64,000 bases of DNA from Pyronema omphalodes (Eukaryota > Ascomycota > Pezizomycetes > Pezizales > Pyronemataceae). Under the pieces are notes generated by a model, which saw only the letters and a program-made list of their open reading frames with translations, ran no database searches and was not told the DNA's origin. This document shows positions 35,386 through 47,009 of this stretch, piece after piece. The stretch is taken from positions 172,939 to 236,938 of the forward strand of contig JAJJXM010000082.1 of the NCBI GenBank assembly GCA_024516155.1. Reading direction: 5' to 3'. Numbering within the stretch: position 1 is the stretch's first letter; each line of letters starts with the position of its first letter. Position numbers and translations under genes: made by a program.

Positions 35386-36608
35386 TTACTCGCTGTGAAC
35401 GAGCTTAAGAACAGCCTTTCCGAAGTTCTTTCCCTGGAGCATTCCAACGAATCCCTCGGCTGCGTTCTCAACTCCCTCGCTGATAGACTCCTTGATGATG
35501 AGCTCTCCGTTAGACAACCACTTGGAGACGTTCTCACGGTGCTCCTCAGCGTAAGCGGGACCGAACTCAGGGTCTCCAACGATGAATCCCTAAAAACCCA
35601 ATTAGCCAATGTTTCCCCGCCAAAAATCCCAATGGACAAAACAAACCTGAAGAGTCAAACGCTTAGCGATGATGTTCATCAAGTTTGAGGGCAAGTAAAG
35701 CTCATCCTTGCTCTTAGCGTTGTATGCCGAGATCATTCCACACTCGATGAAACGAGCACCCTGGTTTGCAGCCTCAAGAGCGGCCTCAAGAGCCTCTCCT
35801 CCGACGTTGTCGTAGTAGATGTCGATTCCGTTGGGAGCCAACTTCTTCAAAGCCTCAGCGTTGGAGGTGGTCTTGTAGTTGAAAACCTCATCAAACTTAA
35901 GCTCGTTCTTGGCAAAGGCAACCTTCTCGTCAGATCCAACGGATCCAATGACGGTCAATCCCTCGCGCTTGCAAAGCTGTCCAACGATCTGTCCAACGGC
36001 ACCGGAGGCGGCGGAGATGAAGATGGTCTCTCCCTTCTTGGGCTTTCCGATCTTGTAGAGGGAAGAGCTATTTCCAGTTAGAAGAGCTTTTTGTAAAGTT
36101 CAAAATATGGGTAAACTTACTAGGCAGTCAAACCAGGCATTCCCAAAGCGGAGGTGAAGTTGCTCAAAGGAAGGTTGTACTTGTTGTCAATCTTGGTGAA
36201 TCCTCCAAGGTACTCCTTGGGGACAACAGAGTAGTTCTCAGATCCGAGGTATCCGACAACAATCTGTCCAACGGGGAAGTCGGGGTTGTTGGACTTGATA
36301 ATCTCAGCAACTCCGTTGTTGGAGACAACTCCTCCGAGGTCGAATGCAGGAGCGTAGGACTTGATGGAAGCATCTCTCATGCGTCCACGCTGGTAGGGGT
36401 CGAAAGAAATGAAGCTATCAATGACTGTTAGAAGCTATTCTTTGCAGTTATTCCTGATGGAAGAAAAGACATACAGGTTCTTGGTGATAACTCCTCCCTC
36501 AGGAACAGAGTTAAGGTCGAGCTCGGCCTCCTTGACAGTGAGGTCCTTGCCGGGGACGGGGTATCCGTGAGGAATGGAGGAGAAGATGAGGGACTTGTTC
36601 TGAACCAT
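35386..36608 (-). CDS. NADP-dependent MDR oxidoreductase (alkenal/one reductase-like)
   Basis: Exons 36608-36475, 36414-36121, 36067-35647 and 35589-35386 encode 350 residues. It belongs to the zinc-free medium-chain dehydrogenase/reductase branch with plant and mammalian NADP-dependent alkenal reductases and PTGR1. These enzymes reduce the C=C bond of unsaturated aldehydes and ketones. The start 'MVQNKSLIFSSIPHGYPVPG' and 'FISFDPYQRGRMRD' are typical. The Rossmann motif is ISAASGAVGQIVGQL, followed by DIYYDNVGGEALEAAL and ARFIECGMISAYN, and the C-terminal GKAVLKL closes the family pattern. The intron joins restore FISFDPY and TAYSSLYKIG. Codons are strongly biased to C-ending forms (for example AAG, ATC, CTC), as in a highly expressed gene. 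The substrate is not known. Confidence 0.92.
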
Positions 36609-38580
36609 TTTGGAAAGTGGGGTACAATGTAGTGAATGTTCTTGGAGTGAATGAGCTGAAATGTGATGGAATTCTGAGATTCAAAGATGAGGGACCTTGG
36701 TGGGCATATATACACGCCCACCAGCTCTTGGTAATCATAGGTCACGTCATTGCTAGCTTCACATCGATTCCTAGGGCGTCGTAGGAGTTCCGTGAAGTGG
36801 TATTGAAAATCATGAGCAGATCATCGGCGCCCCTCAAAGTGGCTTAGAGAGGGGGGTTTCCGAAATTCCTTGATGTACGGTAGGTCGGTAACTAGTATTA
36901 CGGCGGCACATTCCAGCTTCCGAAGGGGCAATAGACAGACACCTTAAACCCAGCCAAAGCAGAACCCAAGCAGAGTCTAACCACGATACCCGCAATCCGC
37001 AGTCTAAGGGCCCTAGGTCGACGCATTTAGAGTAGCAGGACACGTTTTTCCAGAAGCTCCTAGTAGCTGCCATGAAGCGAATTATAAATCCATGGGCTTA
37101 AGCGATTTTTACATGCCGAACGCACTTACATAGACCCTATATCCGAGGCAGACAGAATCGAGACAGATTAGTAACAGATCGCCAATAGCACTCCCTGAAT
37201 AAAGAAGGTTTGACAAAGGCACTGTCCTGAATGGAGCCTGGAATACCTGGAATACCTGGAAGTACAAACAGACATGGAACGGAGATGTATGCGATAAAGT
37301 TAAGCTTTCTGGTTTCAATGCTCGATGGATATGTCCGCACATGGGGGAAGCATGGCAAGGTGGGGGCAGATGCACAAGTTTCCGACTGATTTATCGATTT
37401 ATTCTACTTTTTGGGCATTGAGGAACCCTATCGAGATGCGATGAAGTTTGATAGAGGTTGCGATGCATATGCGCAGCTTCCACTCCGGGAGACGGATCAT
37501 AAGATCGTGTGCGCACTGCGAACGCGTATCTGGAGTGATCAGAGTAAAGTAAAGATTGTTCACTTATACATCCCTTCCAGCTCCCATCGAACGCGAAGCG
37601 GGTAGCGCGTTCAGGATACGGAGAATGCCTATGCATGCATCCCAACCCTAAGCTCCGCATTGAAACCTCCAATGCAACTTTAAAACCGAAATCCATCAAA
37701 AAGTCACTAGACCCCACTGTAGATATGTTTTACAAGTATATTAAGGGAAACAGATGAAAATAGGCATATGTAGTTCCTGGATACAGATCTGAAACGGATG
37801 TATTGTCCGCTTGTGTACCGAATCCCTCGGTAATCTTGTAATCTTGTGATTTTACGGGTAGACTTGACCATGAATCAAAGTGAACGTATCTCCATAGATA
37901 GGGGCGCGGGGTGAATCTGGAGCCGCTGTTCGGAGCTCGGGCCAAATGGAGTAGATATAAAGCCGTAGATTAGAAATTGCGCAAGCAAGATGCTTGAAAG
38001 CTATTCCAAATTGTTGAAGAAATCGAGATAAGGATAAAAAGTCATGACGTAAACCGAAAGCTATATTTATACTTTCAAACTCGCCGCCACGTTGCCTTTC
38101 AGATCCTCAAATCTCTCTCCTTCTGTACACACATTATCACCTCCTGGTAAAACTTCATACGATAAGTAGTGAACGATGTCTCTAGTTACCCGGAGCCTCG
38201 GCCTCCTCCTACATCAGATTCAATGGGAGAACAGCTGCATAGATAATCACTAACAAACCCAAGAGCTAAATACAGATACATATCAACTCACAACAAAATA
38301 ACTACCTAAAATCTATAGGAGCTTTCCAAACACAAAGAAGCAGCTTGAAGCACAGATTTGCTCACCTAAAATAACCATATCCTCTCGTTTATAGCAAATT
38401 CTGAAATCCACACACATACAATAGTTTCAAGCCTCAGTTATATTTCGTTTTATCAATAAACTACGAACCAATTTTCCAGAGCCTCAGAGCGTAAATTATG
38501 CAGTTCCACAATACATTTTCTTAAACCAACTGCAATCCCAAAAAAAAAAATCAAAGACATTCTATACACGAGTAAATAAA
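36609..38580. other. Intergenic region upstream of the MDR gene
   Basis: The MDR gene's promoter is at the left. Minus-strand frames at 37391-37717 and elsewhere have no recognisable domain, no splice chain and mixed composition, so they are not called. A duplicated nonamer 'tggaatacc' lies near 37238. I see no RNA gene. Confidence 0.5.
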
Positions 38581-39060
38581 CTACTTAACCACCCTACAAC
38601 TTCCAGCGCTCCCAGTTTTTCCATCCACAATCCATTGCCAGCCGTCCCCCAAGCCACCCAGATCCCCCAAATCCCCCGTCTCCAACCAAGCCTCTAAATA
38701 TACATATTCCCCAACTCCTTCGGCACCTCCTTCTCCTTCTCCTTCTCCTTCCTCTTCTCCCTCTCCTTCTCCCTCTGTTTCTCCTTCTCCCTCTGTTTCT
38801 CCCTCTCCTTCTCCCTCTGTTTCTCCTTCTCCTTCTCCTTCCCCCTCTCCCCCGCACACCTCCTATCCATCTGCACCTTACCCACACCCACCCCAAACCC
38901 CCGTCCAACTTTCAAATCATATTTCCCCGTCACAAAATCCTCCATACACTTCTCAAAAACGCTCTTTACCATTCGATACTGCATGTAACAGATGATTATT
39001 GTGAATAGATCCAGTTTAAAGCTGAAGCAGAGACTTATGAAGGCTGCGGATAGGGTTGAG
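38581..39060 (-). other. Possible small protein gene, interrupted or mis-framed
   Basis: A frame from an ATG near 39070 reads 'MPTLPSTLSAAFISLCFSFK' and then a plausible stretch ending VTGKYDLKVGRGFGV. It then enters a 150-bp purine repeat (Lys/Glu/Arg/Gln-rich, 38710-38860) and stops at 38694. A different frame through the repeat continues as YLEAWLETGDLGDLGGLGDG to a stop at 38581. Either the repeat has shifted the frame, or an intron beginning GTAAGG near 38885 removes it. No homologue is recognised and coding status is uncertain. Confidence 0.25.
38710..38860. repeat. Polypurine/polypyrimidine CTCCTT-type repeat
   Basis: The plus strand is almost pure C/T, made of ctcctt, ctccct and ctgtttctc words in tandem. 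Only isolated G residues interrupt it. Both minus-strand frames through it encode Lys/Glu/Arg-rich sequence. Confidence 0.85.
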
Positions 39061-39688
39061 GGTAGGGTGGGCATTTTTGTGCCGGGGGTGGTGGTGGTGG
39101 ATATGCTTGATGGTGGTGGTGGTGGGGGGGGGGGGGGGTGGTGGTGGGTGGTGGGTGATGGGATAGATGCTGTGATGTGATGTAAAAGTCTATGCAAAAT
39201 ATTGTGTATGTGGTATGTGGTATTAGGTATGAGAGTATATAGTTTACTCAAACATCATCTCCCATCTAGATTTTATAAGCGGATATGGTCAAGATTCTTC
39301 AGATTCAGGGTTAAACCAATATATCATGATGAATTTTCTTCATGTCAAATCATCATGCCTAATCTCATATGGGCTCAAATCGATGGATATGGGATATGGC
39401 TATGGCTGCAGCAAGATGAAGATTTTGTTTCTCTATATGTAGGCATCACGTAGCTAAGTCACACGACACGGGCCATGTTGCAGGAAATGAAACTGAAGAA
39501 GCAAAAAAAAAACAATCAATTTTTGACCCAGTGCGTAGTATGTGATGCTGGAAATTATCGTAACCGTGTAATTAAAACCCTACATGTAGTTCCTCAGCCT
39601 GAACTATATGTATCTACTGGTGATGTGAACAAAAGAAAAAAAGATTATGTTTTAGATGTAACAGTATGGTTTGGCATAACTAGCATGA

Positions 39689-39811
39689 CTTCGTCAAGCT
39701 TCTTCAAGCTTCTTCAAACTTTGTCAGACTTTGTCGAGCTCCGTCGGACTTCGTCGGACTTCGTCGAACTATGTCGGACTATGTCGGACTTTGTCGGACC
39801 TTGTCAAGCTC
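39689..39811. repeat. 10-bp tandem repeat, about 12 copies
   Basis: About 12 consecutive 10-nt units of the type cttcgtcgga occur, with variants cttcttcaag and ctatgtcgga. The array ends exactly at the stop of the Maf-like gene (39813), so it lies in that gene's 3' flank and is probably transcribed. Confidence 0.85.
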
Positions 39812-39812
39812 A

Positions 39813-40691
39813 TTACAACTGCACCTCCTCCTCTCCCTCTTCCTTTTCCATTTCCTCATCTCCATTCAAGACCTTCTCAATAAGCCTTAAAGTAGTCCTT
39901 AACGGCAGCCCAACAACATTATCATAACATCCCTCAATTTTCTCAATCAAAATACTTCCCAATCCCTGGACAGCATATCCACCCGCCTTATCCGCACCTT
40001 CTCTCGTGAGTACATAACTCTTCAACAACTCATCCGTGACCGTCCTATCAAACACCACCGTCGTTTCCTCCACCGCAGTCTGCATATGATAACCAGGGTA
40101 AGTCGCACCCTCACTGGGGCTCATACAAACCACGGCCGTATAAACCTTATGGGGGCCAACATCTCTCAAAGTCTGCAGCATAGCCAAATGATGTCTTTCA
40201 TTTTTCGGTTTCTCAAGCACCTCTCCGGTAGATAAACAAATAACGGTATCCGCAGCGATGACCAAAACCGGTTCTTCAACCCCATTATTCGTCAACTCGA
40301 TCTGTTTCTTGTAGACATCCATACATTTCTGGGTTGCGGTTTCCAGAACATATTCCCAGGGAGTATGGCTGCTTTTGTCGAGATCTTCCGCGAAGGTAGA
40401 CGGGATTATTTCGGGGGTCAAGGAGAGGAGGGAAAGAAGTTGTGCGCGGCGTGGTGAGGCACTGGCGAGAATTACTCGCTTGCCGCGGATTAGGTCAAGG
40501 GCGGGGAGAGACAATGGAGGGCGGGGGCGCATAGAGGATCGTTTGTCGGCGGAGGAGGAACCAGAGGGAGAGGACTTCTCGGAACGGCGGGCGTCGGTGT
40601 CGGAGAGTAATGGGACTGAAGAGCTGGGGTTGCCAACGGTGATGGTTTGAGGTGCTACCCCGAAGAGGGTGTTGTAGAGCCAGGTTGCCAT
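39813..40691 (-). CDS. Maf-like nucleotide pyrophosphatase
   Basis: This single-exon gene encodes 292 residues. Maf/ASMTL-type proteins hydrolyse non-canonical or modified nucleoside triphosphates (for example dTTP/UTP and methylated forms) to the monophosphate. Residues about 70-275 hold the domain: KRVILASASPRRAQLL, FAEDLDKS, LVIAADTVICLSTGEVLEKP, GPHKVYTAVV, and 'EGADKAGGYAVQGLGSILIE' with GCYDNVVGLPL. The substrate-binding SASPRR motif and the catalytic Asp of AADT are intact. Residues 1-68 are a Ser/Pro-rich extension. The ATG at 40691 has an excellent context (ccacaATGgca). An in-frame extension upstream begins only with TTG and is rejected. The homologue in yeast is YOR111W. Substrate choice is not predictable. 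Confidence 0.93.
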   Translation of the reverse strand: MATWLYNTLFGVAPQTITVGNPSSSVPLLSDTDARRSEKSSPSGSSSADKRSSMRPRPPLSLPALDLIRGKRVILASASPRRAQLLSLLSLTPEIIPSTFAEDLDKSSHTPWEYVLETATQKCMDVYKKQIELTNNGVEEPVLVIAADTVICLSTGEVLEKPKNERHHLAMLQTLRDVGPHKVYTAVVCMSPSEGATYPGYHMQTAVEETTVVFDRTVTDELLKSYVLTREGADKAGGYAVQGLGSILIEKIEGCYDNVVGLPLRTTLRLIEKVLNGDEEMEKEEGEEEVQL

Positions 40692-42030
40692 TGTGGGGTT
40701 TAGTTTTGCTGGCTGTAGACGAGGGAAACGATTGTGGCGTGGTGGTGAGAGGTGTGGTCGTGGGCGTTGAAGGGCGTTGCGAAGCTGGGGGGAGCTCAGG
40801 AGTTGCGGCTTGGGGATTGCGCGTCGCGTCAAAGTCAGGGGGTGCCGGGTAGCTGCGGAGTTGCGGTGATAGACGTTTTGTTTTTTTTATTTTTTGTTTC
40901 TACGCGTAGATTTTTTTATTTCTTAGGGTATTTCCATTGGTCACTTAATGGGTGGGTATTTTTAAAGATATTTTTTTTGTCGTGCGCAGACTCATCGATA
41001 AGCTGGTGTCATATCTCAAGCTTTGACAGAGTTGGTAAAACCGGTGGTAAAGCCGTTGGCATGGTGACATAGGGAAACTTGTTTCAACGCAATGGCCAAC
41101 GGGAGATCGCCGGTGCATTTAACGCCAAACACCATTTTGGTTGGCTTCACGAGGAATTACTCGGTTTGATAATTGCATGAGTGCATGTTTCCATGCCGAG
41201 AATATTCAACAACTTGACAATATCCTAGAGATGAATCAATTTGTATACATCAAGGTCAAGTTGCTCCAGTTATTCAAGTCCTTCGATGCATCTTCGGCAC
41301 AGCTTCCATAACGATGTCATATAGACAAGGTAAAGAACATACCTGGCGGGCTATGCAGCTTACTCGATTTTACTTCTCTTGAACATTTTTCCGCCGCTTC
41401 AAACCCGCTGTTTTATAAATACGGTCGCTGAGCCTCTAACAGGAAGCTTATTTTCATTCAATGCAGGGAGAGCGGCAATGATCCTACCAGCCGGTGGCAA
41501 GCCCCTGGATGACGTTACGAGGGCTAGGTATAGTAACGACCGCAATCCACTGGAAATTTCCGCTTGGTACGGATACATAGAAGGTTTCAACCAGTACAAT
41601 TGAGTGATCACCCACCCACTCGGTGATGATTGACCAGGGTCCAATTGCCATGGCTTCGGTTTTATATCAAATTCGGTTTCCACCGAAGGATGGTTCCAAT
41701 ATGTAGTTTACATAGCTATACTCCGGCAGACTGTATACGGGATATCAGACGCCAGACATATGCTTCAAGATGTAGAACAAATGTCTCATCAGAATAATTT
41801 CCAAAAACGGTATAGCATCAAACAAAAAAACTCCCCGCTACCCACAACACACAACACACCTCCTAGTAAAAGTAAATAGAGACCCGAGTGCGCCTGAACG
41901 AAAGACAAAAACCCACCCTCATTGGTGACACCATGCACCCTTCTTTTAGGAAAAATATGCAAATAATTAATGACGCTGGTCATTGCAATAGCCATTCATA
42001 GCCTTCAATGTCTACACCCGAGCCTCAATT
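40692..42030. other. Intergenic region between Maf-like and bHLH genes
   Basis: The promoter of the Maf-like gene is at the left, and the 3' flank of the minus-strand bHLH gene at the right. Frames on both strands at 41379-41683 have no recognisable domain. No gene is called. Confidence 0.5.
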
Positions 42031-42951
42031 TTATTGAAGTTCTGGCGGTATCTCTCCACCCAAAGCCTGAATCCTTTCTATTAATACCTGGCGCTCTTGT
42101 AAAACTTCGCGCATGTGCTCCACAGCTAAATGAATGTTAGAAATATTTTAAAGTAGAAATCATAGAGAGCACCAACATTTCTTAAGCACAATCGACTCGC
42201 TTCTACCCTGCCCTTCAAGGCCCGGCACAATTTCCGTCAATCGATCGAAACCCTGCCTGATGGCTTCACGTCTCTTCTGCTCTGATGCAATATGATTGTT
42301 TTTCTTCTCCTGCTCGGTAAGACGAGGTCGCTCGGCCGATGCTGACATTTCGCGGGTCTGTTGCTCAGCTTCCCCTATCGAGCTACTACGCGCTTTTGCC
42401 TTGCTAGTACGTCGTTGTTTCTTCGGCTGCTGTGTTTGTGCTGGTTGTTCCGTGTTACTGGTCGTGGGAGATAAGTCGGAACCTTGCAGCTGTGGATCTA
42501 TCGAAGCTATATGCTTTCGTTTGGTACCTGACGCTGCTGATTCTTGATTATAGTTTTGCTGTGGATCCGATTGATCACGTGAGTCTTCCCCGGCGTTTCC
42601 GGCAGGTAGGGAAGGGCTAGCGGATTGTGGAGACCACGAAGTGGGGACAAAGTGATCCTCAGAGAGCAGCACCGAGTGCTGGGAGTAATAGTCTTGTTGA
42701 GACGTTGCAGTGGTTGTGGATCCTTCCGAGGTCCGGCGTGGAATAGGTGGTGGAGGTAGAGAATTCGGGAGAGAAGAATTGGAATTTGTAGGATGAGTTG
42801 CAGAGGTAATAGAAATATTTTCTAGTGATATCCGCCTGGATATTGACCCGGTATTTATGGTGGGTGCTGACTGCCTTCGCTGGTGATCCTGTGATTGTTC
42901 CTGTTGCTGCTGATGTAGCTGCTGTTGCTGCGTTTTAAGAATTTCGGCCAT
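42031..42951 (-). CDS. Basic helix-loop-helix transcription factor
   Basis: Exons 42951-42177 and 42125-42031 encode 289 residues. The bHLH domain is at about 220-285: basic region KKNNHIASEQKRREAIRQGF, helix 1 FDRLTEIVPGL, a short loop, and helix 2 SESIVLKKSVEHMREVLQER. The His, Glu and Arg of the basic region (HxxxEQKRR) predict E-box (CANNTG) binding. The rest is low-complexity: a Gln-rich N-terminus, Ser/Pro/Thr stretches, and a KKQRRTSKAKAR basic patch before the domain. The organisation resembles the INO4-type fungal bHLH group, which partners another bHLH to regulate lipid synthesis genes in yeast, but that orthology is not proven here. The intron lies inside helix 2. Confidence 0.9.
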
Positions 42952-45276
42952 CGTGATAGTATTTATATACTTGCAGACCTCCCATAGAGAAGATCCCGTC
43001 CTCGGTGGTGCAGGGTACTTCGAGAAACAAAATTTAGGTTTCCGGGGATCGACAGGACGTTGAAGCGCGGCAGGTTCGGACGATGCTCGATGAAATTTGG
43101 CTTACGGGTCGCCAGTGCTAGCCACAGGGTTTCCTGCCGATATTAGGGTGAGATCGAGTCGAGGCAAAAGTGAACGTGATTGAATCAAGGGCGTAATCCG
43201 GGAGATGACCGAACGGAAAAAGTAATTCGATATGACGCTCGAGACGGTATAGGTTGCAGTAGACCAGGTGAGGAATAGAAGGACGAGGAAGGGGTGGTGT
43301 GGTGGGGAATGAGTCGGAGGGAGTCGTTCTGGTGGTTCTGCATTAAATATATTAAACCTCCTCCTCAACAAGGTTCACACCATAGTAAAGGCAAAGGTAA
43401 ACAGTGGGAAGCGCGAACGAGATAGTGAAAGTAATTGTCTGGAAGACCGCTTCAGCACTTGAGTGTTTCGGTGGAAGGTGACAAGCGAGTGGGTGCGGTA
43501 TGTTTCGCGGAAACAAGAAGGCCTTCCGAGAGATGACGACTGCGGCCTTGCTGGGGTGTGTGTTGAAGGAGTGGATGAGGTGCTGTCGAGATGTTGGAGG
43601 ACTTAGGGCTTTAGCGGCGAGGGAAGCGTTTGGAGTGGCTTGTGGTCGGTTAGAGGAGAGATGGAGAGATGGCTGGATCCGTGATGGTTTGGGTTGGGGG
43701 TATGTCTTCTTGCTTCTAGCTCTCGCGATGGAGATGATATTGCTTCGGCTCGCTCTGCTTGTCTGCCCCTCTGTTCAGGTGGCATGTGGGCCATGCAGAC
43801 CAAGAAGAGACCGCCGCTTCTGCTGTTGCTGCTGCGGTGAGCCAGCCAAGCAGCTCAGCAGAGCTTCGCAGAGCAGCAGAGAGAGAAGCAGGAGCGAACA
43901 GCAGCACACTATAGTGAGATGCCTCTGTGAGAGATGTTCTATGTTACCCTCGCCTCGCTGCCACCACTTCTCCCCCTCTTTCTTCAAATCATCAACTCTC
44001 CACTTCCACTTTTTTCACCACCACCACCACCACCACCACCCTTTGAAACATTCATCAACGTCACAGCCTCAACTGTGACATAAATAAATTCAAGCTTTAT
44101 CAACACATCCTTCCTATCCTTAAATTGCTACGCTGCTTCCTAATTCCTCATATCCCTCTTATCCTCGTCTGCGCTTAACCCCGCCAGATGCAAGCTCTCA
44201 TCATCCCCCCTCCGCAAAATGTCCTCCAGAATTTCTTTGGTCGGTGCCGCGAGCATGTGAAAGCGAGATCTGGCTGTCAACGTCGTCCGAGAACAACCCT
44301 GCAACCATGCAACCGCACCATCCACAAACAACATCATCAGCACCAGCATTCACGATCGAAGAACTCCAGAAGCAGTTAGATTGCTCAAGAGCTAATTTGA
44401 TCGCGTCCCGCATGCAAGGAAGCTTACCGCGATGAGATCTCTTACCAGTGATTTGCGCAGAGACTAGCTGTCATAGCCCGAAATTCTAAAATCTTCACAT
44501 GCCAAAATGTATCGCTCAACGTCCCACTTGAACTCCTCCACGGCTATAGTGGGGCTGCGTATCTTTCAAACAACTGTCGTGGCCATAAGTATACACAAAT
44601 TAAATGGTACTTACCGGGTTTTCAATTATTCCAGGCAATAAATTATGACCACTGAAACCTAGGCTGGTCTGAAGGAACGGGATGATTATCCAAAGTCAAT
44701 CACTAGAGATACGAGGGGCACCGGCAAGACTCGCCATTCGAACAGCTTTGGACAATTATCCCTTGTTAGGCGAAGACATGTCTATTATCTTTGGTGTATA
44801 GTTGATTGACTTTACACTGTGGCGTAAAAATATTTGATATCGAGTTCCACATTACCTGACTTATGTATCACAGCTTTCGGCCCGCTTGATATAACGACTG
44901 TGGAGCGCCGAGTTAGCGCAAACGCAAGGGTTATTCAACGGCTGTCATGCCTCGTCTGAACATCTCGAAGGTCGATGACTGCAAAGCTAATTCACTCATC
45001 GAATACAGGCTCCAAGGATACACAGAAACCTCGATGCTTTGCATTAGTTATCCCCATGCCCTGACGGTAACAGACGACGACATCGACACTAGTCCCTGTC
45101 ACAAGGAATATTGCACGACACGTTTTTTTTGCCGGAGACTCGGTGATGAGATGGATGAGATTTTTGCACTTTTTTTCCTGGCTTGCAGCATACCCTCTGC
45201 TTCAACCCTTCTGTCTATGCATATCCGAAATTCTTCCGCCCCATATATTCCGGCGAACCGTTCCCTCGGATAATGC
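42952..45276. other. Intergenic region upstream of the bHLH gene
   Basis: About 2.3 kb upstream of the bHLH start and downstream of the minus-strand ThrRS. The frame at 43500-44078 (+) is Cys/Ser/His-rich with an 8-His run and looks noncoding. Minus-strand frames near 44140-44413 give 'HMLAAPTKEILEDILRRG' joined to a possible upstream frame through a GTGCTG...TTGCAG intron of about 56 nt. This is a possible small gene but has no recognised family. No RNA gene is seen. Confidence 0.45.
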
Positions 45277-47009
45277 TTATGCATACCGACTTTCCAGGTC
45301 AACAAAATGGTTATACAACTCTACTGGCGTCATCTCAAGATCTTTCTTTGCTTCGTTTGACTCCCCAGCTTCTACACGAACAGAGACAGTATTCTCTGAA
45401 ACGTTCCTCTCTCCGACAACAATAACATGGTTATATCCCGCCTTCTTTGCGTTCTTAATCTTCTTCGCAAGGGAGTTGGTGGTGGTATCAACATCGACAT
45501 GGAAAGTTCTCTTTCCTAAAGCCTGAGGTTGGCTCAAATCTCTTTCACCATCGTCAACCATACCACCAACTCCAGAAATAGTACTCTGTACCTTCTGTGC
45601 ATAACCCGCGATCTGTTCTGTCATGGAAACAGGAATGACAATAGCCTGTCTTGGGGATAACCAGAAAGGCCATTTTCCATTATGATGCTCCATCAAGATA
45701 GCCATGAAACGTTCTAAAGAACCCATAACAGCTCTATGGATGAGAACCGGAGTAACCTGACCAGACTTGGCCAATTCCTCAGGGTCCTCGGAAATAATTC
45801 CCTTCTGCTCACTCTCTGGGGCTGGTGCAAGGTACTCCAATCCAAAACGACGAGGTAGTTGGAAATCAAGCTGTACCGTTGCAGTTTGGTGTTTCTTTCC
45901 GTCAGAATCCTGAATTCTGATATCAATCTTAGGACCATAGAAAGCTCCATCTCCCTCGTTCAATTCCCAGCTTTGTCCGGACTCATTGAGAGCCTGAGTT
46001 AAAGCAGCTTCTGCTTGTGCCCACTCCTCAAGCTCTCCAATGTAGTTATCCGGTCTGGTAGACAATACCAGCTCGGGCTTTGGTAGATGGAAAACCCGGT
46101 ATGCGGTTTCGATAAATTTTAATGTGTTCTTGATTTCGTGAGCGATTTGCGAGGGGCGGCAAAAAATGTGGCCGTCATCTTGGTGGAACCTTCGCACTCG
46201 GGTGAGTCCACTTAGAGAACCGGAGTTTTCGTTTCTGGGGCGCTTGTCAGTCGGTATTCGTAAGACAAAACAAACAAACACCTCATATTATCAGGATAGA
46301 GGCTAGGTAGAAGCTTATATCAACCGGTTGTTGAATCTGCACTTCTGAGGCTTTTCTGCGTCTCACATAGAGTGCCAAAGTAAAGCAGCTGTGTAGCCAC
46401 GGTCCACCACCATCGCCCCACCCCCTCCAGAGGCTTCAGTAGAACATACCTATGCAAAGGCGAAAAATCCGCATATCTAACTGGCAGATCCCTCAGTCCC
46501 CTAGATCCAGCGGTAGCTTTAAACATCAAACAATGCCCCGGACAATTCATCGGCTTCAACCCATAATCCTCTTCCACCCCGCCTTCATCCTTAACCGCAG
46601 CCCCTCTTCCAGATACCTCAAACATATCCTCCTTATAATTCTCCCAATGTCCACTTGTTTCCCATAACGACTTTTTGTAAATATTCGGTGACAACACCTC
46701 CTGGAACCCATGCACCGCATACTGGGCTCTAAGAAACTCAACAAGCTTGTTGTAAACCCTTGTACCGTGGGGCAAGAATAGCGGCGATCCCGGAGAATAG
46801 GGCGAGGTTATTAGAAGCGACTGAGCTGTCGATATGGTGCGGTGGTCGGGGGGTAAGGTGCCGGCTTTGGGGGCGACGGGCGTACGAGGACCAGAGGGAG
46901 TCTCGCAGGAAACGCAATTGCGGGACTGGGTGAGGGTGAGTCGCCGGAGGGCGAGAGGTGAGGAGGCTGGTCGCCGTAGAGAGGTAATAAGACGCGTCGG
47001 TATCCGCAT
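45277..47009 (-). CDS. mst1: Threonyl-tRNA synthetase, mitochondrial (Mst1-like)
   Basis: Exons 47009-46450 and 46234-45277 encode 505 residues. The enzyme charges tRNA-Thr with threonine for mitochondrial translation. The N-terminal 60 residues are Arg/Ser/Thr-rich (MRIPTRLITSLRRPASSPLA), a mitochondrial presequence. The TGS and editing domains of the cytosolic enzyme are absent, as in yeast Mst1. Catalytic motifs are in place: LKPMNCPGHCLMF, motif 2 SGLTRVRRFHQDDGHIFC, GDGAFYGPKIDI, and motif 3 'HRAVMGSLERFMAILMEHHN'. Zinc-site residues (Cys in NCPGHC, His in QDDGHIF) are visible. The anticodon-binding domain follows (WPFWLSPRQAIVIPV, HVDVDTTTNSLAKKIKNA). The join restores FSPLHRNENSGSLSGL. 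The intron of about 215 nt is longer than most in this window. Confidence 0.95.

Noticed and set aside
40692..40832. N-terminal extension of the Maf-like protein
   Set aside because: It starts with TTG and has no ATG before 40691, where the context is excellent.
41470..41640. 5S rRNA-like segment on the minus strand (gtgggtgggtgatcac)
   Set aside because: Only a 16-nt phrase resembles the 3' third of 5S rRNA. The box A/C promoter and the terminal helix are missing.
43500..44078. 192-codon plus-strand frame
   Set aside because: Its translation is a Cys/Ser/Arg/His-rich random pattern with an 8-His run from a CAC repeat, no splice chain and no domain.
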